This document shows, piece after piece, positions 24,010 to 32,587 of a DNA stretch of 64,000 nucleotides. The stretch lies in NCBI GenBank assembly GCA_020544565.1, contig CP078014.1:2730016-2794015 (forward strand), read 5' to 3'. The stretch is from Bradyrhizobiaceae bacterium (GTDB taxonomy: Bacteria; Pseudomonadota; Alphaproteobacteria; Rhizobiales; Xanthobacteraceae). The position numbers and the translations under genes were made by a program. The notes under the pieces are model-generated. The model worked only from the letters and a program-made list of their open reading frames with translations. It did no database searches and had not been told where the DNA came from. Positions within the stretch are counted from its first letter, which is position 1, and the number at the start of each line of letters is the position of its first letter.

Positions 24010-24740
24010 ATGCGGCATTGCTGTCGGTCGCCGGCGCGGGCATCTCCTACGGCAAGGTCGAGGCGGTGCGCAACGCCACGCTCAGCGTCGGCGCCGATGA
24101 GATCGTCACCATCATCGGCGCCAACGGCGCGGGCAAGACGACGCTGCTCAACGCCATCATGGGCATCCTGCCCGTGAGCGGCCGCGTCGCCTTCGCCGGC
24201 CGCGACATCACCCGTCTCGACATCGAGGATCGCGTCGCCGCCGGCCTGTGCCTCGTGCCCGAGCATCGCGAGCTGTTCGGCACCATGACGGTGGAGGACA
24301 ACCTGCAGCTCGGCGGCTTCCGCGTGCCCCGCGCCAAGGCCGCACGCGAGCAGGAGCGCGTCTACGCGCTGTTTCCGCGGCTGAAGGAGCGGCGCACCCA
24401 GCTCGCCGGCACGCTGTCCGGCGGCGAGCAGCAGATGCTGGCCATGGGCCGCGCCCTGATGAGCCATCCGAAACTCCTGATGCTCGACGAGCCGAGCCTC
24501 GGCCTCGCGCCGCTGATCGTCGCCGACATCTTCCGCACCATCGGCGAACTGAAGCAGGCCGGGGTCTCGATCCTGCTGGTGGAGCAGAACGCCCGCGCGG
24601 CGCTGGAGATCGCCGACCGCGCCTATGTGATGGAGCTGGGCGAATTCATCATGAGCGGCACGGCGGCGGAGATCGGCGGCGACCCGCGCGTGGTGGCGAG
24701 CTATCTCGGCTTCCAGCACGGCGGCGACGACGCGCGGTAG
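24006..24740 (+). CDS. livF: Liv-type ABC transporter ATPase, second system (LivF)
   Basis: A 244-residue LivF ATPase: Walker [37 protein letters not shown], signature LSGGEQQMLAMGRAL, Walker B LMLDEPSLGLAPL. The start overlaps the stop of the permease-ATPase fusion as ATGA. It completes the transporter as LivH, LivM-LivG and LivF. Nothing unusual in length or motifs. About 200 bases without a gene separate it from the cyclase downstream. Confidence 0.92.
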   Translation: MNAALLSVAGAGISYGKVEAVRNATLSVGADEIVTIIGANGAGKTTLLNAIMGILPVSGRVAFAGRDITRLDIEDRVAAGLCLVPEHRELFGTMTVEDNLQLGGFRVPRAKAAREQERVYALFPRLKERRTQLAGTLSGGEQQMLAMGRALMSHPKLLMLDEPSLGLAPLIVADIFRTIGELKQAGVSILLVEQNARAALEIADRAYVMELGEFIMSGTAAEIGGDPRVVASYLGFQHGGDDAR

Positions 24741-24946
24741 GGTCACATCCATCGGTCATCCCCGCGCAGGCGGAGACCCATCACCCCTGCGCCATCTGGT
24801 CAGACGGATGGCGAACATCGTGTCAACAACATCGACAGGGAGTCCGGGTCGCCACCCGCGCGGGGACGACACCGTCCATGTTGTGGATCGGCAAGCTCTG
24901 GCCGATAGTGTCTGCGGCCATATCTTGATGCGGAGACCTTGCGGTG

Positions 24947-25954
24947 ATGGATGCGCGATCCGAGCGAAAGCTGCGCTTTTTCGCGGCCATTCTCGGCACC
25001 GGAATGCTGGGCGGAATCCTCTTCATTGCCGTGCATGTCGGGTTTTCGCCCCAGCAATTTCTTGTCGGCATCACTTACGGGCTGCTGATCAGCGGCGCGA
25101 TCGGCACGTTCGAATTCCTCGCGGCCTCGGGACCGCTGCGGGACTGGCTGGGAAGCCTGCCGTTCAGCGCAAGCCTCGCGATCCGCAGCGCGTTCTACGC
25201 GGCGGTGATCATTCCGCTGCAGTATTTCGACCTCGGCGCCCTGATCGCCGGCCAGACGCGCGAGCCCGGTCAGGATGTGTGGACGCCTATCGTCTTCTCG
25301 GCGGTGTTTGCGGTTGCGCTGAACCTGCTGTTCGCCATTTCCAACATTATCGGCCCGCGCGCGTTTCTTCATCTGCTCACCGGGCGCTACCACACGCCGG
25401 TCGAGGAAAGCCGGTTCGTTCTGTTCGTCGATATCGCGGGATCGACGACCCTTGCCGAACGCCTCGGCGGCCTCGGCATCCATCGCTTTCTCGATAAAAC
25501 CTTTCGCACCCTGACCGGCGCGGTGATCGACTATCGGGGCGAGGTCCTGAACTATGTCGGGGACGAGATCATCGTCACCTGGCCAGCCTCCGCCGGCGCG
25601 GTGGATTGCCGGCCGCTGCGCTGTTTTCTCGCCATGCGCGACAGCCTGCAACGGCTGCAAGGCCGGTTCGAAAAGGAATTCGGCGTCGCGCCGCGCATTC
25701 GCGGCAGCCTGCATTTCGGCCCGGTCATCGTCGGCGAAATCGGCGACATCAAGCGCGCCATCGTGTTCAACGGCGACGTCATGAACACCGCCGCCCGGCT
25801 GGAAGAACTCAGCCGGGCCGTGGAAGGCGGCTTTGTGATGTCACGCGCGGCGGTCGACCGCTTCACGACCGCGCCGCCGGTGCGGCTGCGCGATCTCGGC
25901 GTCCACGGCATCCGCGGCAAGGCCGACGGCATCGCCGTCATGGGCCTCGCCTGA
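24947..25954 (+). CDS. Membrane-bound class III adenylate/guanylate cyclase
   Basis: About 335 residues. Four hydrophobic segments in residues 10-150 are followed by a class III cyclase homology domain. The metal-binding motif FVDIAGSTTLAERLG, the second-Asp region LNYVGDEIIVTW and the VFNGDVMNTAARLEEL stretch are clear; these are the hallmarks of catalytically competent cyclases of this branch. It would make cAMP (or cGMP) at the inner face of the membrane. A GTG one codon upstream (24944) is an alternative start. It is not obviously part of the transporter operon. It ends next to a bidirectional terminator facing the convergent binding-protein gene. Confidence 0.85.
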   Translation: MDARSERKLRFFAAILGTGMLGGILFIAVHVGFSPQQFLVGITYGLLISGAIGTFEFLAASGPLRDWLGSLPFSASLAIRSAFYAAVIIPLQYFDLGALIAGQTREPGQDVWTPIVFSAVFAVALNLLFAISNIIGPRAFLHLLTGRYHTPVEESRFVLFVDIAGSTTLAERLGGLGIHRFLDKTFRTLTGAVIDYRGEVLNYVGDEIIVTWPASAGAVDCRPLRCFLAMRDSLQRLQGRFEKEFGVAPRIRGSLHFGPVIVGEIGDIKRAIVFNGDVMNTAARLEELSRAVEGGFVMSRAAVDRFTTAPPVRLRDLGVHGIRGKADGIAVMGLA

Positions 25955-25980
25955 CGCCGCGGCCAACAGGCCGCCAACGA

Positions 25981-26007
25981 AAATGCCCGGCGCGAGGCCG
26001 GGCATTT
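25981..26007. terminator. Bidirectional intrinsic terminator
   Basis: A perfect 11-bp stem, AAATGCCCGGC/GCCGGGCATTT with loop GCGAG, gives A- and T-rich flanks on both sides. It lies between the convergent cyclase and binding-protein genes and can serve both. Confidence 0.8.
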
Positions 26008-26031
26008 GAAAGCGCACAGCGGGTTCGCCGC

Positions 26032-27186
26032 TTACTTGAGCAGCTCGAACTTGCCGTTCTTCACCGTCAGCAGGATGCGCGAGCGGTCGTCGGTGCCGAA
26101 GCGATCCTTCTCCGTGAAGTTGTAGACGCCCTGGCTCGCCGGCATCTCGCGCTCGGTCAGCAGCGCCTGGCGGATGGCCTCGCGGAATTCCTGCGTGCCG
26201 GGCTTGGCGGTCTTGAGCGCCACCGGGATGATGCGCTTGAGCACCTCGAAGGCGTCGTACATGTGGCCAGCGAACTGGCTGCGGGTGTGGGCGCCGTATT
26301 TGCCTTCATAGGCGGCGTTGAGCGCGAGGCCCGGTTTCTTGGTCAGCGCGCTGTCGGCCTGGCCTTCCGGCGCCATCACCGGACCGGCCGCCATGATCAC
26401 GCCTTCCGCGGCGGGACCGGCGATGCGGATGAAGTCGATCGCCGCCGCGCCGTGGGTCTGGTAGATCAGTCCCTTGTAGCCGCGGCTGCGCAGTTCGCTC
26501 TGCGGCAGCGCCGCGCCTGCGCCCGAGCCGCCGACCAGGATGGCGTCGGGGTTGGCGGCCATGAGCTTCAGCACCTGGCCGGTGACCGAAGTGTCCGGAC
26601 GGGCGTAACGCTCCTCCGCCACCACGGTGATGCCGCCCATCTTCGCGGTCTGCGACTTGAGGTCGTTGAGCCAGAGGTCGCCGTAGGAATCCGAGAAGCC
26701 GATATAGCCCACGGTCTTCACGTTGTTCTTCTTCATGTGCTCGTAGAGCACCTTGCCCACGATCGGCACCGGCTGCGGCATCACCGCGGTCCACTTCGCG
26801 CGCGCGTCGGTGATCGGCATCGGCGCGAGGCTGAAATGAGGCACGCCGACCTCGTTGGCGACGGTGGAGATCGCGATCGACGGCGGCGTCACCGACGAGC
26901 CGATCAGGATGTCGGCCTTGGATTCGGTGACGAAGCGCCGCGCATTGGTGGTGGCGTTGGTGGGATCGCCCGCATCGTCGAGGGCGATGATCTTGAGCTT
27001 GGCGCCGCCGATCTCGCTGGGGACGAACTCCAGCGCGTTCTTCTCGGGCACGCCGAGCGCCGCGGCCGGGCCGGTGGCGCTGACGCTGACGCCGATGGTG
27101 ATGTCCTGCGCAGAGGCAGCCGTCACCGCGCCGGGCAGTGCGACCGAGGCCGCGAGCACCACGGCAGTCCAGTTCAGTTTCCTCAT
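26032..27186 (-). CDS. Periplasmic solute-binding protein (LivK-like, third)
   Basis: A 384-residue type-1 periplasmic binding protein. A Sec signal peptide (about residues 1-26, ending ASA before QDITIG) is followed by the receptor fold starting ITIGVSVSATGPAAALGVPEKN. It is divergent in sequence from the tandem pair at 16694-19317. It is the only candidate receptor near the second Liv transporter, but is encoded convergently with the cyclase gene, so pairing with that transporter is an inference. The 314-base upstream region contains overlapping inverted and direct repeats that could be operators. Confidence 0.88.
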   Translation of the reverse strand: MRKLNWTAVVLAASVALPGAVTAASAQDITIGVSVSATGPAAALGVPEKNALEFVPSEIGGAKLKIIALDDAGDPTNATTNARRFVTESKADILIGSSVTPPSIAISTVANEVGVPHFSLAPMPITDARAKWTAVMPQPVPIVGKVLYEHMKKNNVKTVGYIGFSDSYGDLWLNDLKSQTAKMGGITVVAEERYARPDTSVTGQVLKLMAANPDAILVGGSGAGAALPQSELRSRGYKGLIYQTHGAAAIDFIRIAGPAAEGVIMAAGPVMAPEGQADSALTKKPGLALNAAYEGKYGAHTRSQFAGHMYDAFEVLKRIIPVALKTAKPGTQEFREAIRQALLTEREMPASQGVYNFTEKDRFGTDDRSRILLTVKNGKFELLK

Positions 27187-27500
27187 TCAATCCTCCCAGA
27201 CAACTCTGTCACGTTTCAGACGCCGTGCCCGATGATCACGCATCGACGCCACCCATGAGCCCGGCCGGCTGCTTTTGCGGCGCAGCATCGAACCCGAAGC
27301 CGCCGCCATTCAGATAGAAGTCGGCGACCATTTGCAATGGGTTCCGTACCGGTCATTGGTATGACCCATTGTCCCGCCGCGCCGGCCTGCGCGTTTCAAA
27401 CTGTCTGCCGGGGCTGTTTCAAACTTTGATCGGCCATGAAGCCGCTGCACCGACGCCTTATGCTGAGCAAGAATCGAACCCGCCACAGAAAGACCGACGC
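27187..27500. promoter_or_regulatory. Divergent intergenic region with stacked repeats
   Basis: The 314-base gap lies between the divergent binding-protein and thioesterase genes. It contains CAATGGGT (27335-27342) with its complement ACCCATTG (27364-27371), a nested perfect repeat GGTCAT-TGGT-ATGACC (27351-27366), and a direct repeat GTTTCAAACT at 27393 and 27416, 23 bases apart (about two helical turns). These look like regulator-binding sites; the regulator is not identified. Confidence 0.45.
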
Positions 27501-27923
27501 ATGGACACGGCCGACATTCCCGCAGGCTTCGCGCGCCATACCCGGCACAGCCCGTTCACGGGTCCGTGGGAACCGATCTATGCCAAACAGACGGCGGACG
27601 CGGTGATCCTCGCCTTGCGCCTCGCCGAGCCGCACACCAATGCGCGCGGTCTTGTCCATGGCGGCCTGATCGCCTCGCTCGCCGACAACGCCATGGGGCT
27701 GAGCTGCCGCCTCAAGGCCGACGATGCCGCAGATGGGCTCGTCACCGTCAACCTGTCGGTGGACTATCTCGGTTCGGCCCATGTCGGCCAGTGGCTCGCG
27801 GTCGAGACCGGCTTCGTCAGGGCCGGCGGCTCGCTGTGCTTCGCGCAGAGCTTCATCACCGCCGACGGCAAGCCCTGCGCCCGCGCCAACGCCACCTTCA
27901 AGATCCTGCGGGGAAAGTCCTGA
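27501..27923 (+). CDS. PaaI-family hotdog thioesterase
   Basis: A 140-residue single hotdog-fold domain. The active-site stretch NARGLVHGGLIASLADNAMG, with the conserved HGG and the following acidic residue, is typical of PaaI/4HBT-type acyl-CoA thioesterases, which hydrolyse aryl- or acyl-CoA esters and release CoA. ATG 27501 matches the normal length; the open frame upstream adds 44 unconserved residues. The next gene follows after 7 bases, suggesting co-transcription with the cysteine-cluster protein. Exact substrate unknown. Confidence 0.85.
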   Translation: MDTADIPAGFARHTRHSPFTGPWEPIYAKQTADAVILALRLAEPHTNARGLVHGGLIASLADNAMGLSCRLKADDAADGLVTVNLSVDYLGSAHVGQWLAVETGFVRAGGSLCFAQSFITADGKPCARANATFKILRGKS

Positions 27924-27930
27924 GGCGCCC

Positions 27931-28248
27931 ATGACTGCGACCGACAACCCCTGCCAGAGCTGCGGCGCGTGCTGCGCCTATTCCAGCAACTGGCCGCGCT
28001 TCACCACCGAGGACGACGCGGCGCTCGACCTCATTCCGGCGGCGCTGGTCAACGACCGGATGTCGGGCATGCGCTGCGACGGTGACCGCTGCGCGGCGCT
28101 GACGGGGCGGATCGGGGACAGCGTGGCCTGCACGATCTACGCGATGCGGCCGGAGGTGTGCCGTACCTGCATGCCGGGCGACCCGGAATGCACCATGGCG
28201 CGGCGGCGCTTCGGCCTCGCCGCGCTGGCGCCAAGCAATCCGGCCTGA
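27931..28248 (+). CDS. YkgJ-family cysteine cluster protein
   Basis: A 105-residue protein whose N-terminus CQSCGACCAYSSNWPRF is the CxxCGxCC signature of the YkgJ/UPF0153 zinc- or iron-chelating family. Later cysteines occur in MRCDGDRCAAL, VACTIYAMRPEVCRTC and DPECTMARRR. The cofactor-binding role is from the family; the biochemical function is not established. ATG 27931 lies 7 bases after the thioesterase stop; the open frame continues upstream but into the thioesterase gene. Confidence 0.85.
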   Translation: MTATDNPCQSCGACCAYSSNWPRFTTEDDAALDLIPAALVNDRMSGMRCDGDRCAALTGRIGDSVACTIYAMRPEVCRTCMPGDPECTMARRRFGLAALAPSNPA

Positions 28249-28250
28249 GA

Positions 28251-28670
28251 TCAGGCGGTGGCGGCGTCCGCTGCGATCGTGTCCGCTTCGCTGTCGTCGT
28301 CGAGATCGTCATCGATGGGCACGAAGGCACCGAGCGGCTTGGTGGACAGCGTGATGGCGCGGCGGCCGCTGGACGCGGGCGCGGACGCCGCCGGCGCCTG
28401 CGCCTGCCGCGACAGCGCGAACAGCGTCGATCCGACGATGCCGCCCTGCTCCACCAGATCGCGCTCGCTGCAGGTGGCGGCGATGGCGAGGCTCATGGAG
28501 TGAAGATGGGCGCGGCGGTAGCAGAACAGCGCCAGCATGGCGCGCACGTCCGACGACACCGAATCCACCAGTTGGGGAAGACCATGTTCGCTGGCGCGAT
28601 ACAGGCTTCCGAGCAGTTCGTCGCCGACGGGGCAGACGTCATTCTCAAAGGCAACGCGGCTGGACAACAT
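28251..28670 (-). CDS. Hypothetical protein with acidic C-terminus
   Basis: A 139-residue protein I do not recognise. The start ATG at 28670 is supported by GGGAGAG 6 bases upstream; an open upstream frame of 79 residues has no coding character. The N-terminal half (SSRVAFENDVCPVGDELLGS to DVRAMLALFCYRRAHLH) looks helical and globular. After an Ala/Ser-rich linker (APAASAPASSGRR) comes an Asp/Glu-rich tail (PIDDDLDDDSEAD). It is convergent with the YkgJ gene, with stops only two bases apart. Coding potential is moderate. Confidence 0.6.
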   Translation of the reverse strand: MLSSRVAFENDVCPVGDELLGSLYRASEHGLPQLVDSVSSDVRAMLALFCYRRAHLHSMSLAIAATCSERDLVEQGGIVGSTLFALSRQAQAPAASAPASSGRRAITLSTKPLGAFVPIDDDLDDDSEADTIAADAATA

Positions 28671-29204
28671 GGCAACTCTCCCGACCAGCGCGACCGGCTC
28701 GGGGCCGCTCGCGTCTGATCGGGAAGATGCCGCGCAATTTCCTAACGAGGAGTTAACCACGCTGCCGTCGCCCCCGCCGCGTTCATACATTGTGAACGGA
28801 CCACAGGAACCGGTTCCACGACTGATTCGGCGCTGGGCGTCGCGGGACGTGACGAACACCGTGTTCGGAGCGGTCCCGGTTCTGCGAAGCACCGCTTTGC
28901 GCCGCATCGCGCCCGGGACAAGCGGAGCGATCGCGCGATACCTGATCGTTCACGATCGTCATACGCGGGCTTGCCCCACGTATCCATCACGCTTCGCAAA
29001 ATGCATTTCCCGCAGAGTGCAGTGCCCCCGGGTGCGGCGCGCAGTGCCGCGCCGCTGAGCCGGGGCCGTTACGAACACGATGCCCGCTCCCGATCACGGC
29101 CAGCACCACTATCCTGCCCGCGACGGTCCCGGGTCTGCGCCGCAACGCTTCGCGTCGCATCGCGCCCGGGACACAGAACTTGCGGCATCGGCCGATGACG
29201 ACCC
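28671..29204. repeat. Intergenic region with two degenerate repeats
   Basis: No credible gene in 534 bases. Two copies of the GGTCCCGG...CGCATCGCGCCCGGGACA repeat family lie at 28851-28925 and 29091-29180, the second adjoining the nitroreductase stop. A perfect 12-bp palindrome GGAACCGGTTCC is at 28806-28817, and CGTTCA/TGAACG arms lie just before it (about 28780-28797). A promoter for the leftward hypothetical gene should be here but is not distinct. Confidence 0.55.
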
Positions 29205-29897
29205 TCAGTCGATGAACGTGGCCGCGTCCGTCACGCTCGCGCGGGTGGTGCGGTAGCTGTTGGCCGGATGGCTGTCGTCGGCGTAGCCGAACGAGATCGC
29301 GCACACCACGCGGCGATCATCACCGACGCCGAGATGGGCGCGGATCAGCGGCGCGTAACCCGCCGGCGCGGCCTGCGGCACGGCGGCGATCCCGAGCGCC
29401 CGCGCCGCCAGCATGAAAGTGCCGACATAGCCGCCGCAATCCAACGCGCCGTAGATGCCGAGCGCCTCGTCGGTGGTGACGATCGCCACATGCGGCGCGC
29501 CGAAGAAGCGGAAGTTCTCCAGCATCTGGGCGTTGTAGCCGGCCCTGTCGCCGCGGGGGATGCCGAGCGCGTTGTAGAGCTGGAAGCCGCTTTCGCGCCG
29601 CCGCTCCAGATAGACGCCGCGATACTCCCGCGGGAACGGGAAATCGGGCGTGACCGGCCTGCTCTCGCTCGCCGCCTTGTAGAGCGTCTCGGCGAGCCCG
29701 CGCTTTGACTCGCCCGACAGCACCGCCACCTGCCACGGCTGGCTGTTGCACCACGACGCCGTCTTCTGCGCCGCGTCCAGGACCCGCGCGATGACGTCGC
29801 GCGGCACCGGATCGGGCCGGAATGCGCGGCACGAGAACCGCGCGGCGAGAAGCCGCTCGAGGGTCTCGATGTCGGGATTGTCGGTCGGGATCGTCAT
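29205..29897 (-). CDS. Nitroreductase-family flavoprotein
   Basis: A 230-residue FMN-dependent nitroreductase-fold protein. The N-terminal RFSCRAFRPDPVPRDVI, the SWCNSQPWQVAVL FMN-binding stretch and the C-terminal LGVGDDRRVVCAISFGYAD are typical. Such enzymes use NAD(P)H to reduce nitro, quinone or enone substrates; which one is unknown. The ATG lies 4 bases after the stop of the acyl-CoA dehydrogenase at 29902, so it is probably co-translated with it and may reduce an unsaturated or aromatic intermediate of that pathway (inference). Confidence 0.88.
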   Translation of the reverse strand: MTIPTDNPDIETLERLLAARFSCRAFRPDPVPRDVIARVLDAAQKTASWCNSQPWQVAVLSGESKRGLAETLYKAASESRPVTPDFPFPREYRGVYLERRRESGFQLYNALGIPRGDRAGYNAQMLENFRFFGAPHVAIVTTDEALGIYGALDCGGYVGTFMLAARALGIAAVPQAAPAGYAPLIRAHLGVGDDRRVVCAISFGYADDSHPANSYRTTRASVTDAATFID

Positions 29898-29901
29898 GGC
29901 G

Positions 29902-31146
29902 TCAGCGCCCCTTGGTGGGAATGGCATTGAACGGCACGTCCTTGTCGACGCGGATATCGCCGGGCAGGCCCAGCACCCGCTCGGCGATGACGTTGCGCAG
30001 GATTTCGTCGGTGCCGCCCTCGATGCGGGTGGCGGGCGAGCGCAGCAGCATCGACTGGAACTGGCCGGCGCCGGCGACGCTGTCGTTCTCGCTCAGGACC
30101 CCGGCCGCGCCCTGCAGATCAAGCGCGTAGGTGGCGATCTCCTGCAGCATCGATCCCGATACCAGCTTGCCGATGGAATTTTCCGGCCCCGGCCGCTCGC
30201 CGCGCGACAGCGCCGAGATCGCGCGATAGGCGGTGTATTTGAGGCCGCTCGCCTTCACCGCCCACTGGGCGAGCTTCGCGCGCACGTTGCGGTCGTCGAT
30301 GGCGAGACCGTCCTCCAGCATCAGGTTGCTGCAGAACGCGAACATCTCCGGCACGCCGGTGACGACGCGCGCGCCGATCGTCAGCCGTTCGTTCATCAGC
30401 GTGGTCAGCGACACGTTCCAGCCGTCATTGACCGCGCCGAGGCGCTGCGAATCCGGAATCCGCACGTCGGTGAAATAGACCTCGTTGAATTCCGACTGGC
30501 CGTTGGCCTGTTTGATCGGCTTCACCGTGACCCCGGGACTCTTCATGTCGAGGAAGAACATGGTGAGGCCCTTGTGCTTGGGCACGGCGGGATCGGTGCG
30601 GGTGATGACGATGCCGTAATCGGAGAAATGCGCGCCGGTGGTCCACACCTTCTGGCCGTTGATGATCCAGTCGTCGCCGTCCTTCTCGGCGCGGGTGCGC
30701 AAGCCCGCGACGTCGGAGCCGGCGGCGGGCTCGGAGAACAGCTGGCACCAGACGTTCTCGCCGGAGGCAAGCTTCGGCAGATATTTCTGCTTATCGGCCT
30801 CGCCGGCGTAGGCCATCATGGTCGGGCCGCACATGCCCTGCCCGATCAGGAACACGGATTCGAGCTTGATATAGACGCCCTCCTCCTGCTGCCAGATCAC
30901 CCGCTCGATCGGCGAAGCGCCGCGGCCACCGCACTCTTTCGGCCAGTGCAGGCAGGCCCAGCCGGCGTCGAACTTCTTCTTCTGCCATTCCTTCGAAGCC
31001 TGAAGGATGTCGCCGCTGCGCAGCCTGATGCGTCCGACCGAGGGCTCGGACAGCTCGGCTTCCAGATGCTTCGGCGCGTTGGCCTCGATCCAGGCCCGCG
31101 CCTGCGCACGAAACGCGGCTTCCTGCGGAGTGTCATCGAAATTCAT
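29902..31146 (-). CDS. Acyl-CoA dehydrogenase, large subunit type
   Basis: A 414-residue acyl-CoA dehydrogenase. QLFSEPAAGSDVAGLRTRAE (FAD/substrate region), DWIINGQKVWTTGA and the C-terminal RIEGGTDEILRNVIAERVLG are diagnostic. It is collinear with PimC-type large subunits and lies beside a shorter homologue (31266), echoing the pimC/pimD pair, so a heteromeric dehydrogenase is likely. ATG 31146 is preceded by GAGGAG; the open frame upstream crosses a repeat and is not coding. Substrate unknown; the racemase in the same cluster suggests methyl-branched or bulky acyl-CoAs. Confidence 0.9.
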   Translation of the reverse strand: MNFDDTPQEAAFRAQARAWIEANAPKHLEAELSEPSVGRIRLRSGDILQASKEWQKKKFDAGWACLHWPKECGGRGASPIERVIWQQEEGVYIKLESVFLIGQGMCGPTMMAYAGEADKQKYLPKLASGENVWCQLFSEPAAGSDVAGLRTRAEKDGDDWIINGQKVWTTGAHFSDYGIVITRTDPAVPKHKGLTMFFLDMKSPGVTVKPIKQANGQSEFNEVYFTDVRIPDSQRLGAVNDGWNVSLTTLMNERLTIGARVVTGVPEMFAFCSNLMLEDGLAIDDRNVRAKLAQWAVKASGLKYTAYRAISALSRGERPGPENSIGKLVSGSMLQEIATYALDLQGAAGVLSENDSVAGAGQFQSMLLRSPATRIEGGTDEILRNVIAERVLGLPGDIRVDKDVPFNAIPTKGR

Positions 31147-31165
31147 GAGTGGCTCCTCGTTCTTG

Positions 31166-31255
31166 TCATTCCGGACGATCCGCACCGCGGATCGATCCGG
31201 AATCTGTCTCGATGAGATTCCGGGTTCGCCCGCTGCGCGAGCGCCCCGGAATGAC
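31166..31255. repeat. Palindromic repeat, CATTCCGG family
   Basis: This intergenic inverted-repeat unit starts GTCATTCCGG and ends CCGGAATGAC. An internal GATTCCGGG arm pairs with CCGGAATC, and the segment TTCGCCCGCTGCGCGAGCG is included. It lies between the two acyl-CoA dehydrogenase genes and represents a repeat family distinct from the others in the window. Confidence 0.7.
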
Positions 31256-31265
31256 GGAAACAATC

Positions 31266-32393
31266 TCACCCGGCGTTGCGCACACGCATGCGGTCGATCA
31301 ACTGGTTCTCCCAATACGACAGGCTGCCGAGCGACAGCGCCAGCGCATTGGCGCGGCGGTAATAGAGGTGACAGTCGGACTCCCAGGTGAAGCCCATGCC
31401 GCCATGGACCTGGATGTTGTTCTTCGCGCAGTGCTGAAACGCCTGGGTGGCGCTGACGCGGGCGGTGGCCGCCGCCTGCGGCAGTTCGGCGGCCTCGGTG
31501 GAGAGCGCCCACGCGCCGTAATAGCAGTTCGAGCGCGCCAGCGTCGCCGCCACATACATGTCCGCCAGCATGTGCTTCACCGCCTGGAACGAGCCGATGG
31601 GGCGACCGAAGGCGACGCGATCCAGCGCGTAGTCGCGCCCCATCTCCAGCGCGCGGTCGGCGCCGCCAAGCTGCTCGAATGCGGTGAGCACGGCGGCGCG
31701 GTCAAGCACGCGCGTGAGCAGGCTCCAGCCCTCGCCGGCGGCACCGAGCGGCTCGGCCTTGCAGTTGTCGAACACGATCTCGGCCTGGCCATGGGCCTGA
31801 TCGATGGTGCTCAGCGCCCGCCGGGCGACGCCGGGACCGTTGAGGTCCACCAGGAACAGGGCGATGTCGCTGTCGCGGCCGGTGGTCGCGGTACGCGCGG
31901 CGACAATGGCGACGTCCGCGATAGCGCCATCCGCCACCGGCAGTTTGACGCCGGAGATCATGCCGTTCGACGCCACCGCCCTGATCGCTTTGGGCGCGGG
32001 ATTGCCCGCGCCCTCGAACAGCGCCAGCGCGCCGATGGCGTCGCCGGCGGCGATCCTCGGCAGCCACGCCGCCTTCTGCGCGTCGCTGCCGGCCAGCATG
32101 ATCGCCTCGGCGGCGAGATAGACGGTGGAGGCGAACGGCACCGGCGCCGCCACCCGGCCGATCTCCTCGGCGATCACGCACAGTTCGAGATGCCCCGCCC
32201 CCGCGCCGCCGAACGCCTCGGGAATGGCGACGCCGAGAAAGCCCATCCCGGCGAGACCCTTCCACAGCGCGCGGTCATACGGCGCGCCGCCCTCCAGCAC
32301 CGCGCGCACCGCCCGCGGCGGCGACTGCTCGGTGAGAAAGCGCCGCGCCTGATCGCGCAGTTGTTTCTGGTCGTCGGAGAAATCGAAGTTCAT
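31266..32393 (-). CDS. Acyl-CoA dehydrogenase, small subunit type
   Basis: A 375-residue acyl-CoA dehydrogenase. The N-terminus MNFDFSDDQKQLRDQARRFL, the GGAGAGHLELCVIAEEIGR region and the C-terminal QVHGGMGFTWESDCHLYYRR mark the family. The central FAD-binding stretch is less conserved (ALALFEGAGNPAPKAIRAVA), as is common in the non-FAD-binding or partner subunit of heteromeric dehydrogenases. It probably partners the 29902 gene. It precedes that gene in the same direction, separated by a palindromic repeat. Confidence 0.88.
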   Translation of the reverse strand: MNFDFSDDQKQLRDQARRFLTEQSPPRAVRAVLEGGAPYDRALWKGLAGMGFLGVAIPEAFGGAGAGHLELCVIAEEIGRVAAPVPFASTVYLAAEAIMLAGSDAQKAAWLPRIAAGDAIGALALFEGAGNPAPKAIRAVASNGMISGVKLPVADGAIADVAIVAARTATTGRDSDIALFLVDLNGPGVARRALSTIDQAHGQAEIVFDNCKAEPLGAAGEGWSLLTRVLDRAAVLTAFEQLGGADRALEMGRDYALDRVAFGRPIGSFQAVKHMLADMYVAATLARSNCYYGAWALSTEAAELPQAAATARVSATQAFQHCAKNNIQVHGGMGFTWESDCHLYYRRANALALSLGSLSYWENQLIDRMRVRNAG

Positions 32394-32455
32394 TGGGAAT
32401 GCTCGCTCATTCGCTGCTTGAATTTCTTTTAAAGGCTGGCGTCACCCGGTTGCCT

Positions 32456-32584
32456 GCCCCGGACGCACTGCAGCACTCTTGTGCTGCCGTGCTGAGCCGG
32501 GGCCGTCTCAAAGACGGTATCCGCAACGGTCCCGGTTCAGCGAAGCGATGCTGTCGCATCGCATCGCGCCCGGGACACAGGAAC
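32456..32584. repeat. Intergenic repeat, CCCCGGAC/GGTCCCGG family
   Basis: This copy of the repeat at 2388 contains CCCCGGACGCACTGCAGCA, GAGCCGGGGCCG, GGTCCCGGTTCAGCGAAGC and CGCATCGCGCCCGGGACACA. It lies between the small dehydrogenase gene and the SDR gene. Confidence 0.65.
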
Positions 32585-32587
32585 TGT

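Noticed and set aside
21100..24018. 972-codon open frame on the minus strand
   Set aside because: Antisense shadow of the livH and livM-livG genes; low-complexity Gln/His/Arg/Asp composition with no recognisable domain.
28742..29304. Short minus- and plus-strand open frames in 28742-29304
   Set aside because: They cover degenerate palindromic repeats or the nitroreductase end; no coding signal.
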